Assembly: GCA_947650285.1 (NCBI GenBank)
Contig: CANTFL010000909.1
Coordinates: 49,308-113,307, forward strand
Reading direction: 5' to 3'
Source of the DNA: Hyaloperonospora brassicae
Lineage: Eukaryota; Oomycota; Peronosporomycetes; Peronosporales; Peronosporaceae
DNA: 64,000 nt
The translations under genes were made by a program, and so were the position numbers. Under the pieces are notes generated by a model that did not search any database, had not been told where the DNA came from, and saw nothing but the letters and a program-made list of their open reading frames with translations. This document shows positions 33,447-45,516 of this stretch, in pieces (positions within the stretch are counted from its first letter, which is position 1; each line of letters starts with the position of its first letter).

Positions 33447-33839
33447 TGTAACGGGGCACACCCTTGCGTAAACTTAACGCAAGGATTTCGGGTGCCCCGA
33501 CAGACGTACACGAGGTGAACGAGGAAGCGTAGATAAAGGAAAAGTAAAACTGTTGTATCAATATAATTAAGTCTTTTTGCTACTGTCTCTCTGTTTAACC
33601 TGACTTAATTATGTTAATATTATTGAGTGTATGACGACGTCTACTCACCACTAATTGCGCACGTCGTGCGGCGATTGGCGAGTTGATATTGTCAAGATAT
33701 CAACCAATGAGCAGACCCTTTGGTCGCTTCACCAATATCACCATTATCGGTGATATTATTCAAAGAATATTCACTTAATATTCTTTGTTGTCACTTTCTT
33801 TTAAAGCGACACTTCCATGTAACGGGCTGCCCCATTAAA
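33447..33839 (-). repeat. A2 5' LTR
   Basis: 393 bp. Carries the GTGTCGCTTTAAAAGAAAGTG stem variant seen otherwise only in the A3 5' LTR, and the 5'-type CTTTTCCTTTATCTACGC block. The outermost bases at 33834-33839 are mutated relative to the consensus end. Confidence 0.9.
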
Positions 33840-35240
33840 GGTACCCTTTGTGCCCGAGGCCGCTTCAACGTCGGTAGAAGAAAATCCGAACATCGCTCCC
33901 TGTAGCGCCGGGTTCAGCGAATGGCAAGACTTATACCAGAGGCCGAACGTGGTGCGACAATAGCTAGTCCTTTGGACGTGGTGAATCGACGTGTGGCCGT
34001 GGTGGATAGTGTGAGTAATGTGGGGTGTGTATTGATTGCGGGACTCTTAACGGCCGACGTACGGGCAGACATCGTAAATCTTGTAAAGCTTGATACGCTC
34101 GATGGCAGATCAAGTGACTTGGAGGTGGAAAGAGGGGCAATTTGGAAGAGGGTTCAGCACCTAAAAGATAAGGGGATTTACGGTTCGCCACCCAAGGCCC
34201 GCGACATTGCCAGGGTCGCCCTCACTACCTTGCTGTCGCAGCTGGAAAGGTCGCTTCAAGGCCCAGCAAAATTGGAGACAGAGAACTACCGGAAAGTCCG
34301 GATCAGAGCGTGGAGGTGGCTGGACGTTCAGCCGTAGGGAATTTTGGAGACTTGCAAGACTGTGCCAGCGCACGGAATGACTCTCGGCAGAGTTCTTTTG
34401 CCGCGGGCGTACGCCGAGTTCGAGCGAACATCAGCCGAATACTTCGCCTCTATAAAAGCACCTCTCGGGGTCCAAACGAGAAGTCCTGGTCCTTCAGCCG
34501 TGCCAAATGGGGGGCTTTCTTTGACTCGCGGTATGCGATCTGCCAGCGCATATGTTTGACCAACGATCTCTCATGCTGAAAACGCTCACTCTGAAGACGG
34601 ATGAGGCGGAGGCGGTCATGTATCTGGTTCTCAAGGAGCCCAAACTAAAAAATTGGATGGCCGCGCGAGTCGTAATGGTCGCTAGTTCGTCTTCACAAGC
34701 TCTGAAGCGACGATTCCTCTCGGTTAAGGTCGATTGTACGTCCAGAGAAGCTGAGCTAATATCGACAGGACTACTCCAGGAGGCAGCAAGAGGGCCGGTC
34801 GCAGCGGCTGGAGTGGTAGCGCACCTAAAAGAGACCGCGGTAGTGGAAAAATCCGGTGTAGAGATTATCAACGGGGGCGTTGAGGCCTTCGCCGTGGAGA
34901 TAACTGACGGGGTCGCTGTAGTCGCTGACGTGGAGCTCACCGACGAGACCGCCGTGGTGGCGATCGTGGGGCTCACCGACGGGGTCACTGTGGTCGCGCG
35001 CAGTGGACCACATAACGTTTCGAAAGCGACCTGCCCACGGTCCAGACGAGATAGAGCAGCTAAACACGGAGGGATCCATTCGCCCCGGGCAGTCAGAAGT
35101 GACGAAATTATGGAAGCGGCAGCGGTCGACCCATCGTCAGGTCGAGATGGAGTGAACAGAGACGTGGGTGCGACCAAGCCCACCGCATCATCGGACGAGG
35201 TGACGGAAAATACCGCATGGTGCGGTACGTTAACGTAGGC
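33840..35240 (-). pseudogene. B2 3' region, possible opposite-strand ORF relic
   Basis: A GC-richer island with frames open on both strands. The minus frame 35183-34494 has a Ser/Thr/Ala-rich repetitive first half (TATPSVISTAKASTPPLI) and then LDVQSTLTERNRRFRACEDE followed by LATITTRA, which looks like the start of a helix. Low complexity followed by coiled coil matches the opposite-strand ORF of family A, and the position (downstream of B2 pol, antisense) fits. Plus frames 33921-34337 (ATG, 138 codons) and 34552-35238 are alternatives; neither has a recognisable domain. Confidence 0.35.
34888..34998. repeat. Short 36-bp tandem repeat
   Basis: Three imperfect 36-bp units encode, on the plus strand, VEITDGVAVVAD, VELTDETAVVAI and VGLTDGVTVVAR. 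On the minus strand the same units give a Ser/Thr-rich repeat. Confidence 0.55.
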
Positions 35241-35629
35241 GGGGGGGGCGGACCCGGGCCAAGATATTTCTTCGCGGACACGAATTATATAAAGTTCGCA
35301 CCAAATAAGTACTCTAGAAGAACTTGCGGGATTTATGTCGAAAATGCATGCTCGTGTTCAAACTGCTGAAAGGTTGAGCAAATACAAGTTGCGAGAATAG
35401 TAAATTGATTTACAATAAATAATAGGCTTAGCATTCGGCACGGTGAATAAACAAGGAGTCATTCCCAGTTAAGGGGGTGTCCGAAGGAGAAGAGGCCTCG
35501 AAAGTAGTCGAGCCCTTTAGAAAACGAGACGCAGGACCAATTAAGGGAACTACCGCTTCCAAAGTACCGATAAAGCGGTACTAATAGAAGGCGACCGCTG
35601 TGTCTTTATCCAAGAGTCTGTTCCTGATT
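35241..35629. other. Spacer, no gene seen
   Basis: Starts with a G-run (GGCGGGGGGGGCGG) and is otherwise unremarkable; no long frame or motif was recognised. Confidence 0.4.
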
Positions 35630-35999
35630 GGTAGACCCGGTTCCCCGCTGGTATACCTGTCTACCTCGCTGGACTACCCGGTCCCTCATCGGCAGACCCG
35701 GGTCTCCTATTGGTAGACCTGGTCCCTCCTCGGTGGACCTGGGTCCCTTACGTGTATACCCGGTCTCTAACTAATCGGTAGACCTGCGCCTCTCATTTTT
35801 ATACCTAATTTTTTATTGGTAGACTGGGTTCCCGCACTGGTAGACTGGGTTCCCGCACTGGTAGAATCGATCTCATCTCGGGTGGACCTGGATCTCTCCC
35901 TGGTAGATTCGGTCCCTCATCGGTAGATTGGTGTCTTCCATTGGTAGACCCGGGCCCTCAAAGGTAGACCTGGGCCCTTACCGGTGGTTCGGGATCCCC
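35630..35999 (+). repeat. Degenerate ~21-bp tandem array
   Basis: About 17 imperfect units of 20-23 bp with the core GGTAGACCYGGGTCCCTC (for example GGTAGACCCGGTTCCCCGCT, GGTAGACCTGGTCCCTCCTC, GGTAGACTGGGTTCCCGCAC twice in a row). No LTR boundary is evident. An inverted, shorter version at 4915-5045 occupies the equivalent place in relic B1. Confidence 0.8.
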
Positions 36000-38785
36000 T
36001 GCAGATTGAATCGGTCCGTCAAGGTCCGATTCCTTCTGACCAGTCACATGGAGAGTCAGTGCAACTAACAAGATTAGAGTATAGAAGTGTTAGGATCGGA
36101 CTGTATGTATCACTACTCAATTTGCGAATTACGTGGAAAGTCATTGTCGGGCGAAAGTTATAACTTGTTGAGTATGCTCGCCTATTTCGGGGGAAAATAC
36201 ACTTCCCTCCCCATTGACAGCACTTGCGTGGTAAGACTAAGTGCAAGAAAAAAATCAAGAAGCATTTAGCATGTGCCTTCGTCGAGTATCTTCAACCCCA
36301 TTTAAGATCTGATATCGGCATCTGCCTGCCAACCTAGCCGCTGAAAAGCATGGTAAAGGCCTAAGAATCAACACCCCGTCGATCACACAAAGGTCTAATA
36401 TCGATACGATCCCTCCAAAATTTGTTCATAGGCCTACATTCGACCGAGTCGATCAAGTGGTCACCTATTGGCCGATCAAGTAAAGCATTTTTACTCGGGG
36501 ATCAAGGTCTACCTCGACCAAGGCTGAAACATCTCCGCCTACGTCCTAGTCAACGTAAGAGTGCAACCCGCTAGCCGACGGTCACACAACATGAGTCAAG
36601 GTCCGTACGCGGCATTGAGGTACCTGCCCTCCCGTAAGTCGGCAGTCCGGCACAGTGAGTGTTTTGGTGATTCATCGCACAGTTTCAGAAATCCCACACT
36701 ACCAAAGTTACATATTGAATTAGAATGTAGCCATAAATATCATAGCAAACGAAACTCAACCATGACTTGTTTCAAAAGTCTAAATTGGCGCCATGAGAAA
36801 TATATGCAGCGCAGATGCCATATGTATTTACCAGAGAAGAATGGCTGGTAAGCATTTGTAAAAAATCAGTCAATATTGCGCGATATGCTTCATAGTAAAT
36901 GGCGGTCTAAGCTATTGCACAAGACGAAGCGCGGCACGAATACGCGCTTTATTTTATAATGGATTTTCTGGAACTAAAATGTTCGGGATATGCAGAGTGT
37001 CAGCTTTGTACCGACTCGATTGCAAAAAAGATGATAAATATGTAAACGTACCAACAAAGATACTTGCTGCATTTAATGTAGATACAGTTGGATAAATTTA
37101 TCTGATAATAAGTGTGTCTGGATATGCTGCCGGCCCCTATAATATCGTACTATCTCCATCGCTTGAGTCGGTTACAGTGTAAAGCGCCAGCAAGGCTGAT
37201 AAAAGGGCGATAGAAGGCTGTCGTTAATTTATCATGTATATAATATCACATTTACATTCTTTGTCATATCATAAAGGCTACATAAAGTCGTTTTTTCGGA
37301 TCTGCTCCCGTTATTGTAGTATAAAGACAGGGCCCATCGCATATTGTTGCAAGAATATAGACAGGATTAAATCAATGGATTGGGCTTGAATATTACAAAA
37401 AATTGCAATATTATCATCTAGATGAATTAATGAGGAAGCGCGAATCACCATCGAGGAGATACATCAGTCCAAAATTAATCTTTATCTCGTCTACGACATC
37501 ATTTGCTATTATTACCCACGGATCAGTACTCCTATTCGCTATGAAACCTTTAAAAAGCTTGACGAGATACATTCGAAAGCAGTCTGGTCATTAATTGCAC
37601 AAATTTGCTAAAAAATAGATTGTACATAGTTTAAGTGTACTTACAAAACTAAAAAGACCTAAAACACCAGACAATAAGCTCAAATAGTCACCGTTCCATT
37701 ATATGCGACCTCATACTATATTTCCTATTTATTTGTACAACCCAATTCATAATGGATAGAAGCACTTATAAGAACACGACTGGATCGAGCCGATCTTTTA
37801 ATATATTATAGCAAACAAAAATTGTTGGACCGTCATGCTTCAAAAACCATTAGCTTGCACGAAAAGGGACTGTCTAACTAAACGACGCATCATCAAACTT
37901 TTAATTGACGTGAACAAATTTGGCCAATTATTTATTTCGTAAATCGGAAAGATAAGGCAGAGAAAGCGTTATGTTCTAGCACACCTGACCTTTCTTCGTA
38001 GCTCCGCTTGATCAAGCCGATAATGTTTAGCGTCATTTTTTGGCCGTAAACGATCATTAGTGCTTTATATATATTTTTAAAATATAGCATAGGATGATGT
38101 TCATTGAAATCCACTCAGATAGTCTATATAAGCTGCGCTGACCAAGCCTGCAATAATTACAGTAATTTGCGTACACTCTCGGAATTCGGGACCTTAAATT
38201 TTTATCACTTACAAGGCCTTACATTTAGATGATTTATGAGAGACTTTGCTTTCTTTCCTCCGTATCTCTCGTCGTCATACACATATCGCATTAAGACATA
38301 AAAAAAGAATGCTTAAGATCATAGAGAATGAACAGTATATAATGATGAAGAAATTGTCAAATGTGTAATGATGGGCACATGTAAAGATAAGAATTGACTT
38401 TTAATGGGACCTAGGTGAGGACAAGGCGACTAGAAACATAATAGTCGGGATATATATAAGCCACGTACATTAACTTAATCGGCTACGTCGAAGTGTTAAA
38501 GATTGCGTGCACTTTTGTTTGGAGGATCTTGTCCTTTTAATTGACGAATTTTGCGAGAAGAAAAGTAAAGGGGCTTTTCTTTCATCCGAAGCATAAATAA
38601 GGCAAGATCTTGCATGTGGCGTACTTCATATAATAAATAACTTGTGGTGGTATAAGGTCTATAAAACGTGGATTAAGTATAGTCCATCACAAGCCATATA
38701 TATTTCCATACATTCCAAATTGCAACTAATTTCTTGAGTGATACCTCGAGGTATCGAGCCGATGACTCCCAGCTGTACTTGAGTA
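36000..38785. other. AT-rich spacer, no gene seen
   Basis: Strongly AT-rich with frames of at most ~96 codons (36561-36851) lacking recognisable motifs on either strand. I see no LTR ends or RNA genes. Confidence 0.45.
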
Positions 38786-39255
38786 CGTAATCCACGAGGC
38801 AAGCTCTTATTAGATGACTAGTAAGACCTTGTGTTGATATGACACAAGGCTGCGCACTCCCGGAGTCACGTACACGTGGAGTGAGGAAGCGCGGGGAAGC
38901 AAACAGAACCAGAAAGCTCTGTTTAAAGGAACAAAATAGAAATGTATTTTATATCGTTAAGTTTCTTGAATAAACTATCTTTTCTTTATCGAATTATATT
39001 AAACCACAATCTGCTATGTAAGGTTTTAGCTCAACACCCATTGCGCGCGTCCAGCAGCGATTGGTAACTAATATTGGTTGATGTGGCGTCATCATTAATT
39101 AATAAGTGGAGCACCCAATATAATATATTCGGGGGTTATATGCCGCCAACATCACCTCTTCTCGAGTAATCTTGATTGAGTATTATCTACAACGATTAAT
39201 TATTGAAAAGTGACATATCCTTATCAATTTTATGTAACGGTCTAACCCCGTTACT
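38786..39255 (-). mobile_element. Solo LTR of family C, minus strand, decayed ends
   Basis: Read on the minus strand it begins AGTAACGGGGTTAGACCGTTACA, and holds CCAATCGCTGCTGGACGCGC, a CTTAACGATAT block and a CACGTGTACGTGACTCCGGG block. A hairpin CCTTGTGT / ACACAAGG lies near its far end. The terminal dinucleotides are mutated and no target duplication can be seen, so the exact ends are approximate. It resembles the split C LTR at 43364-49216 more than the one at 2432. Confidence 0.75.
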
Positions 39256-42200
39256 CCATTATTATATTTAGGTTTGTGATGGTCTTAAGGAATTAAGTAT
39301 TGAATCAGGTCTGGTATACATAGTATAGCTTAAACAAACAATCAGTACCGGAGCCTTTTTATGGCGTCATCAGCTTGTTGAAAGGATGCAGAATGGTCCA
39401 AACGCCAGTAGACTTTTAATCTCAGAGTTTATTTGGCTGTTAATGACATTTTCACGTATATGAACTGCCTTGCAATGGCCTACATATATTTCAACTGATC
39501 AGATGACTTCAATTCGCGGGAAAGGTCGCTATAGTTTCATGCATTATTCCGATCCCGAAACGATATTGATCTCGTGCTGTAATACACGATCCACTTAAAG
39601 ATCAGTAAGGATTCTTACCGATCAGGTATCATCGCCCTAGCAAGTGATATCGTAGGTAGGGTTGCCTAACTTTCGAAGGTCTTACCCGGGACGTGTTACA
39701 AAGCGTTTTTTGCGCGCTAATTTAGGCTCGGCTCAGCCAGGGCCGGGCCTCGATAATTTCGTTTAGCTAACTACTTTCGCGGATTAAAAAATTCCGCTTG
39801 CTCGATTAAGACAATCTCGTGATCGTAAAGATACCTTTGTAAACAAGAAAGGATAGCGATTTGATCACTACAGCAGAGCACGGGATTGATGCTTGTTGTT
39901 TTGATATCGCATCTCCTAAGTGGATGTTTTTCGCATATTCAAGCGCGCATACGTATATTGTCACTACTATGTCATAATCGGCATTTCTTTTACGAAAATG
40001 TCGTCGAATCGGCGATGAATTGCCCCTTTCTTGCGTTGACGCTTTCTTTTTTGTATCGAGCTTCTGCTCGAATGGGACCAACGCTATCGCTTAAAAATGA
40101 GGATCGATCTTCTTAAGACGTGAAAGCCAGATCCTCACCATGAAGCGAACTCTATAATCGCAATCCTATCATTCTAGTCGATAATTTGCGGGACCTGGTC
40201 GCTGACCATTTCAGATGAGCGCGGGAGCTCAACCTCAAAACTCCTCGGGATCCACCCCTCTGCTTAGCCATATCTTGTTATTGCGGTAACATTTGCTCGA
40301 CCTCCTCGGTAACCGTCAGGATCCCTTTTCTTGACTGATGGGTGTAAATGCTGGAACCTCTAATCGACCCCTAAGATATGATCGGGATCCTCTATCCGTC
40401 TTACATATCAGCAGGCGGAATGCCCTGTACTACCTCTTTGCTTTGTGTCCCTATCAGTGTAACTTACAAGTCTGACACAGAGGTTCAACGCTCTATCTGT
40501 GCTGGATACTAGTCGCAATTTGTTTGTTCCTATTCTGACGCAATATTGATCGAAATACTAAAACAAAAGATGCGTTAACACTATTCTGACGCCCTATCTG
40601 CTTTGACTTATGACGTATAAAGATAAATAATCTATACTTGGATGGTTACGTCATAGCCTCGGTGTATATAAAATGCAATCAAATGCACAGTTCATATCGC
40701 ACATATAAAATTCATCATAACTATTTAAGTTCTTGAACAAAAATGGCAAAACCATTGTTTTACGCGGATCACGCTTGGGTTGTCCAATAGCAATCTTGAC
40801 AACGATGTCACTTAGAACTTGCATAACTTAAGAAAGCGGACAGGAGCTAATACAACAGGATGCATTCCAGCAATCGTTGGATAAACCTGATTCGAATAAG
40901 ATCATAGTAGTCGCTTCACCCCAGCAATATTAAACCTGATAAAAATCAATCTAGAATTGTCGCGCATATTGGTAGCAGTGAAGTGAAAGTGTATTACTTC
41001 GAAACTATAGACCAAAGCTGATGCTTAAGCAATCGGATATCCGATTCATCGTTTTAGGCGAATCGCGCCTACTGATACAGTACTTGATGACTGGACCACC
41101 AAAGACACAGTATATCCACGTGAGACAGGTGCAAATATGGTAACTGGCGCTATTTTTTGACAAACAGCCGCACGAAGGCCTATATTGCCGCACCGAAAAC
41201 ACTATGGCGTAGTTGAACTGCAAAATTTGTGGTCGAATTGCTTACCGTATTCACTTGATACATCGATTGCATCGAGTTCCGTGGGCCGTAGGCTAGATGT
41301 AGGCCGACGTTGCGTGGCTGCATACAAGTACGGTTACACGACCGTAAAATCTTAACGAACCTCAAGTTATTTAAATCTTCCAGAGTCATAGGTTAGGAAT
41401 ATGTGAGGCGATAATGCGTTATACCTCCTGCATCACGAACACAAATATACTAATTTGTGAAGCCATGTGCAAGGTGTCGTGTCTTTCGCCCATAATCACG
41501 CAGTCTCAGCTAGCCCTGTGAAAGTGAAACAAGGTCTTTACGTAAGCGTTGAAATTCTTCGGAAATTTTAAACGCCAGTCTTAGACCTGACTGGATATCG
41601 TTTAACGTGGTGAACGCCGACTCGTGTACGACAAACTTTTCAAGGGTCTGCTTTTTAAGCTTACCGGGAAGCCGACACAGTAAAAAAAATAACATTGCAC
41701 ATCATTGCGTCAAAGAAATGTGGCTCTTTCGCAAAAATCCCTCTCCATAAACCTAAAATTACGGTGGAGACAATCCAGATCATCACCTAAAAATGTTGAT
41801 ATAGCCATAATGTGTGCATCGTAATGGGAGGTGCGCGAGGGAGTCTATACTAGACTTTTTCCTTCGGTAATCTCGCATGTCACGTATGTTTGGATAAAGG
41901 ATCGGATTTTGATCCATATTTGCTGATCGTAGCAGCGAAGTAATAGCTATTTTACCGGACACCGCCGCAAGGAGGTGTTATGTATGCCTTGTACCATCAT
42001 GAGATGTGGAAAGTGTAAATGCTTCAATGAAACCGGTGGAATCTTTATAGAATCGGACACATTTATATCGAGCGTTGCCATGGATGAACTTAAAAGTGCA
42101 AGTAGATGTTACGAGTTGATTTCCTCTAACCGTCGAACTCTGAGGGGCGCTGAGGAAGAGCTATTGTTAATAAAGTAATGATATAACTCTGTTCACTTTT

Positions 42201-42800
42201 TTATCAGATAAAATTGGCTATTGGTGCAAATGCTTTTCCTAGATAGTGAAAACGCTAGAATACTTCTCTATTCCACTTGTCCCGATAAATGGGTCTGACA
42301 TCCCAATAGTATTCGACCACTCAAATGTAGAACCGAATTATTTGCTAATCGGATACTGCGTATACCTTATAATGCATAATGACCTATGACTTCTAATATG
42401 TTATGGAGGAATTCCCCCTAGTGCCCTGTTTAAGCACCGGTCGTACCAAGTAATTAGCGCGGTATCGATTACCTGTTAGCCCAACCCAAGGCCCCTATAA
42501 AATGTGTGCGTTACAATAGATGAACTGGTCACACCCTGGGAACCCCGGAACCGGCTAGTAAACCCTTTTGAAGAGGCGTAAACCCATAACAACTATTAGA
42601 TGGGCGATCCGGTCAGGCAGGCAACCAGAGCAGCCGGTAAGCACCGCTCGTCCCGTGGGGCGATATTACGACCCGGATGGAATTTATAGACCCTCCCGAA
42701 GTGGGAAGTGTCATGTCGTTAGGGGCACTCAATGTTTGGGCTGTACCTACAGAACAAAAAGCTTACATACTACATATTGACTTATTACCATAATGGTGTG
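39256..42800. other. AT-rich spacer, no gene seen
   Basis: Frames up to ~91 codons occur (39806-40081 minus), none with recognisable motifs. The part 39600-40500 is less AT-rich and may hold an older relic that I cannot identify. Confidence 0.4.
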
Positions 42801-42814
42801 TATAACAACTTACG

Positions 42815-43235
42815 ATCCGCGATCCGAAATCGACGACTTGAAACAAAAATTCGATTCGTTGTACGCATATAAAGATTCGATCGCATTTTGAGACGCAAGT
42901 CATCGGATTAGTACATACTACACCTTGCACCCCGTATCTGCGATCGATCGAAGACTAATCACAAGAGATCGATTCGTTCACCGCAACAAAGTATGCGATC
43001 GCAATCTAGAACAGGATCGTGATTATGATCTAGATTGCGATACACCGGATTGGTGTGTACAAAACCACGCGATCTGCGACTAAGGATGCGATCGGGATCT
43101 AGAATGAGACCATTATACATCGGATTCATGAATCGCAAACCACACGATCATGATTCGCGATCAGGAAGTAGAAAATAAAGCAACGCATACAGAGTGCCTA
43201 ATAGCAGAGATCGACAGATTGCGACATAGGTCCAA
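42815..43235. repeat. Region dense in GATCG/CGATC words
   Basis: Words such as GCGATCG, CGCGATC, GATCTAGATTGCGAT and ATGCGATCGCAATCTAGA recur irregularly, with frequent small palindromes. It behaves like a degenerate satellite-like block. No coding frame is evident. Confidence 0.5.
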
Positions 43236-43716
43236 AGTCACGGTCAGGCACTGTGATAGTTCTTATTTAACTGATCAATCATTAAACAGAGTTTAATGTG
43301 TTTCCAGGTATACGTAACGACTTTTTTCTGGGTTGGAATACTAGCAATTTGCCCTTAAAAAACTGTGACCGGGGTGAGCTCTTTACATAATTGGTACGAA
43401 TGTATCATTTTAGATTATAATTCATCTATATGACACTCAATCATTATTACTCGAGAAGATGTAATGTTGGCTGAATACTACCCCCGAAAATAATATCAAC
43501 GAGTACTCCACTTATTGGTTCATAGTGACACCACATCAACCAACATTAGTTACCAATCGCTGCTGGGCGCGCGCAATGGATGTTGAGCAAGAACCTTACA
43601 TAGGAGATTGTAGTTTAATATAGTTCGATTAAGAAAAGATTGTTTATTCAAGAAACTTAACGATATTGAATACAATTCTACTTGTTCCTATAAACAGAGC
43701 TTTCTGGTTCTGTTTG

Positions 43717-44007
43717 TGTTGGAATATTGGAAATAGGTGCAATGGTACGTAAAGGCGATCGGAGTGTTCGGCCGGTGACTTGGGGTTTGATTTGAAAATA
43801 AGATGTCACAAACTCGCTGTGCGCACAAGATGGACGCAGAGTGACAAGCAGGATAGTGATTCAAGTAGGGCTAGAATGCGTGCGAAATGGATGACTGGAG
43901 CAGAGAAATTTGGGGAGCATGGCAGAGAAGAGAGAACTAGTAACAAAAAACAACGTATCTTATTGTTCACCTAACGCTTCCTTCTCGCAACACGCATCTT
44001 GCCAACA
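43717..44007 (+). repeat. Copia 5' LTR
   Basis: 291 bp, the same length as the 3' LTR and about 90% identical by eye. Immediately followed by GGTTATGAGCC, a plausible primer-binding site overlapping the gag start codon. Confidence 0.93.
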
Positions 44008-44011
44008 GGTT

Positions 44012-45516
44012 ATGAGCCTAATTGCCGCAACCACTAAACCGACTACGAAGACATCAGGGGGTGTCCCGCGAGCCGCGCCTGGGCGCGGCGCGCCAGCGCA
44101 TGCGCATACCGCACCTGCAGTCGTTAACGATGGACCCGCTCGCGAGAGCGAACAGCGAGACGATAAGATCCTCGCCGCGCTCGCCGCACTCACCGATCGA
44201 CTGGCGAGCCTCGATTCGTCGCAGAGAGTGCGAGACGAGGAGGAGCGCATGCTTGGTGCCGTGGAGAGCGGACTCTTCGCCTCGAAACTCGGCGCCAACA
44301 TGCGCGGCCGACCGATGACGATCGACGCGATCGGAGACACGGAGGAGAAAGCACCGGTGCCGCGTGGGTATCAGCGCGAAACTGATCTTGGCACGTCGCG
44401 ATTCGCATCGCTCGAGCCACCTCGCACGCGCGCAGCACCTCAGCTGCAGCAGCGCGCACCAGCACATGCGCCACCTCCGCAGGATTATGCAACGCTACCG
44501 CCGCCGCAAGTAGTCTCTCCGCCACAAGTTTATGTGCGACCGGACCTCAACGGCTATGGGATGCCGTCGGCAAGCCAGCGGAAGTTGAACATACGCAAGT
44601 TCGATGGCACAGAGCTGTAGCGCAGACTCGGGAGCGAATTATTTGATCGGGGGCTTACGTTCCTGGCGCGGTGAGTCTCGCGGAAGCGTCGTGCGGTTTC
44701 AGATGGACCTAAGACGTTAAGGTCGACCTGCTTGGGCACTTTCTCGCCGGCACGGCTGAGAGCTAATATCACAAGCAGGTCGATACCTGTTGAATGAAAA
44801 TCACCCACACTGTAGTACATCATGGAGCAGCTCCTGCGCACGTTCAAGACATCAATCACGGCAAGCCAGGCGAAAGAGTTATTCATGGCCAAGAAGGACG
44901 CACGACGCACCTGGGCCGAGCACTTCCTGTGTATGGTCGCCGTCAGTGAGGCGCGTGGTGGTGCTGACTCGCTTGTTTTTGATATCATCGTCCACCATGC
45001 TTCGCCGAAGCTGATGAATGTGATGCGGATAAGTATGAACCCACGCAAGTCGACTACCTGCGCCATGCCGAGGAGCTGGCGCACTTCGCGCAGTTCATTA
45101 AGCAAGGCAGCAGCGCGGTGGGTTGTGAGGTCGTCGCCACGCACGAGGAAGGAAAACCCAAGGGCGCGATCACGTGCTACCGATGTGGGCGACTAGGCCA
45201 CATCGCGGCCGACTGTTCCGCGCGAGTCGTGCACGACGACGAGACACCCGCGGAGGGTGGAGGCGCCAGCATGATCCTTGCACTGACCGAGAAGCGCAGG
45301 GCGACCACAAAGAAGCGCAACAGAAGGAAGAAGGGCTCGCGCGGCAAGGACGCCGCAGCTACCAATGCAAGCGACGGAGCGCGAGCCATGGACGACTCAT
45401 GCGGCTTCTTGCTTGCGACGAGCGACGGAGTACGGGCCACGGACGGCACACGCGGCTTCGTACTTGCAGGCGACCGACGCCATGGGCGTCGTCCGAGGAG
45501 ACTGGATCCTCGATAG
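44012..45516 (+). pseudogene. gag: Copia gag (disrupted)
   Basis: Start chosen at ATG 44012 (MSLIAATTKPTTKTSGG), directly after the LTR; upstream codons are LTR sequence. An Ala/Pro-rich N-terminal region precedes a capsid-like core (44822-45060: LRTFKTSITASQAKELFMAK, WAEHFLCMVAVSEARGG) and the zinc knuckle CYRCGRLGHIAADC (about 45177). A TAG at 44618-44620 and further stops to 44821, plus a frame change near 45060-45118, break it. Confidence 0.88.

Larger units (their letters stand above)
25852..33839 (-). mobile_element. Gypsy/Ty3 chromodomain element A2, full length, minus strand
   Basis: 7,988 bp, in opposite orientation to A1 and nearly identical to it internally. The 3' LTR is at 25852-26245 and the 5' LTR at 33447-33839. 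The flanking pentamers are GATAC (25847-25851) and GGTAC (33840-33844), a target duplication with one mismatch. The outer end of the 5' LTR is mutated (CCCATTAAA where CCCGTTACA is expected). It lies in the 3' part of relic B2, 2.4 kb from A1. Confidence 0.93.

Noticed and set aside
33921..34337. Plus-strand ATG frame of 138 codons
   Set aside because: It has no recognisable domain and overlaps antisense frames of similar quality in a region that belongs to the B2 relic; not called as a gene.
34552..35238. Plus-strand frame of 228 codons with VELTDGVAVVA-like repeats
   Set aside because: The repeats look protein-like, but the minus strand gives an equally open Ser/Thr-rich frame followed by a helix that fits the expected antisense ORF better. 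Undecided, so not called as a gene.
42815..43235. CRISPR-like array
   Set aside because: Repeats are irregular, palindromic words without constant spacing, in a eukaryotic context.
44554..45144. Minus-strand frame of 196 codons opposite Copia gag
   Set aside because: GC-rich DNA favours long antisense frames; no domain, and the sense strand has clear gag segments.
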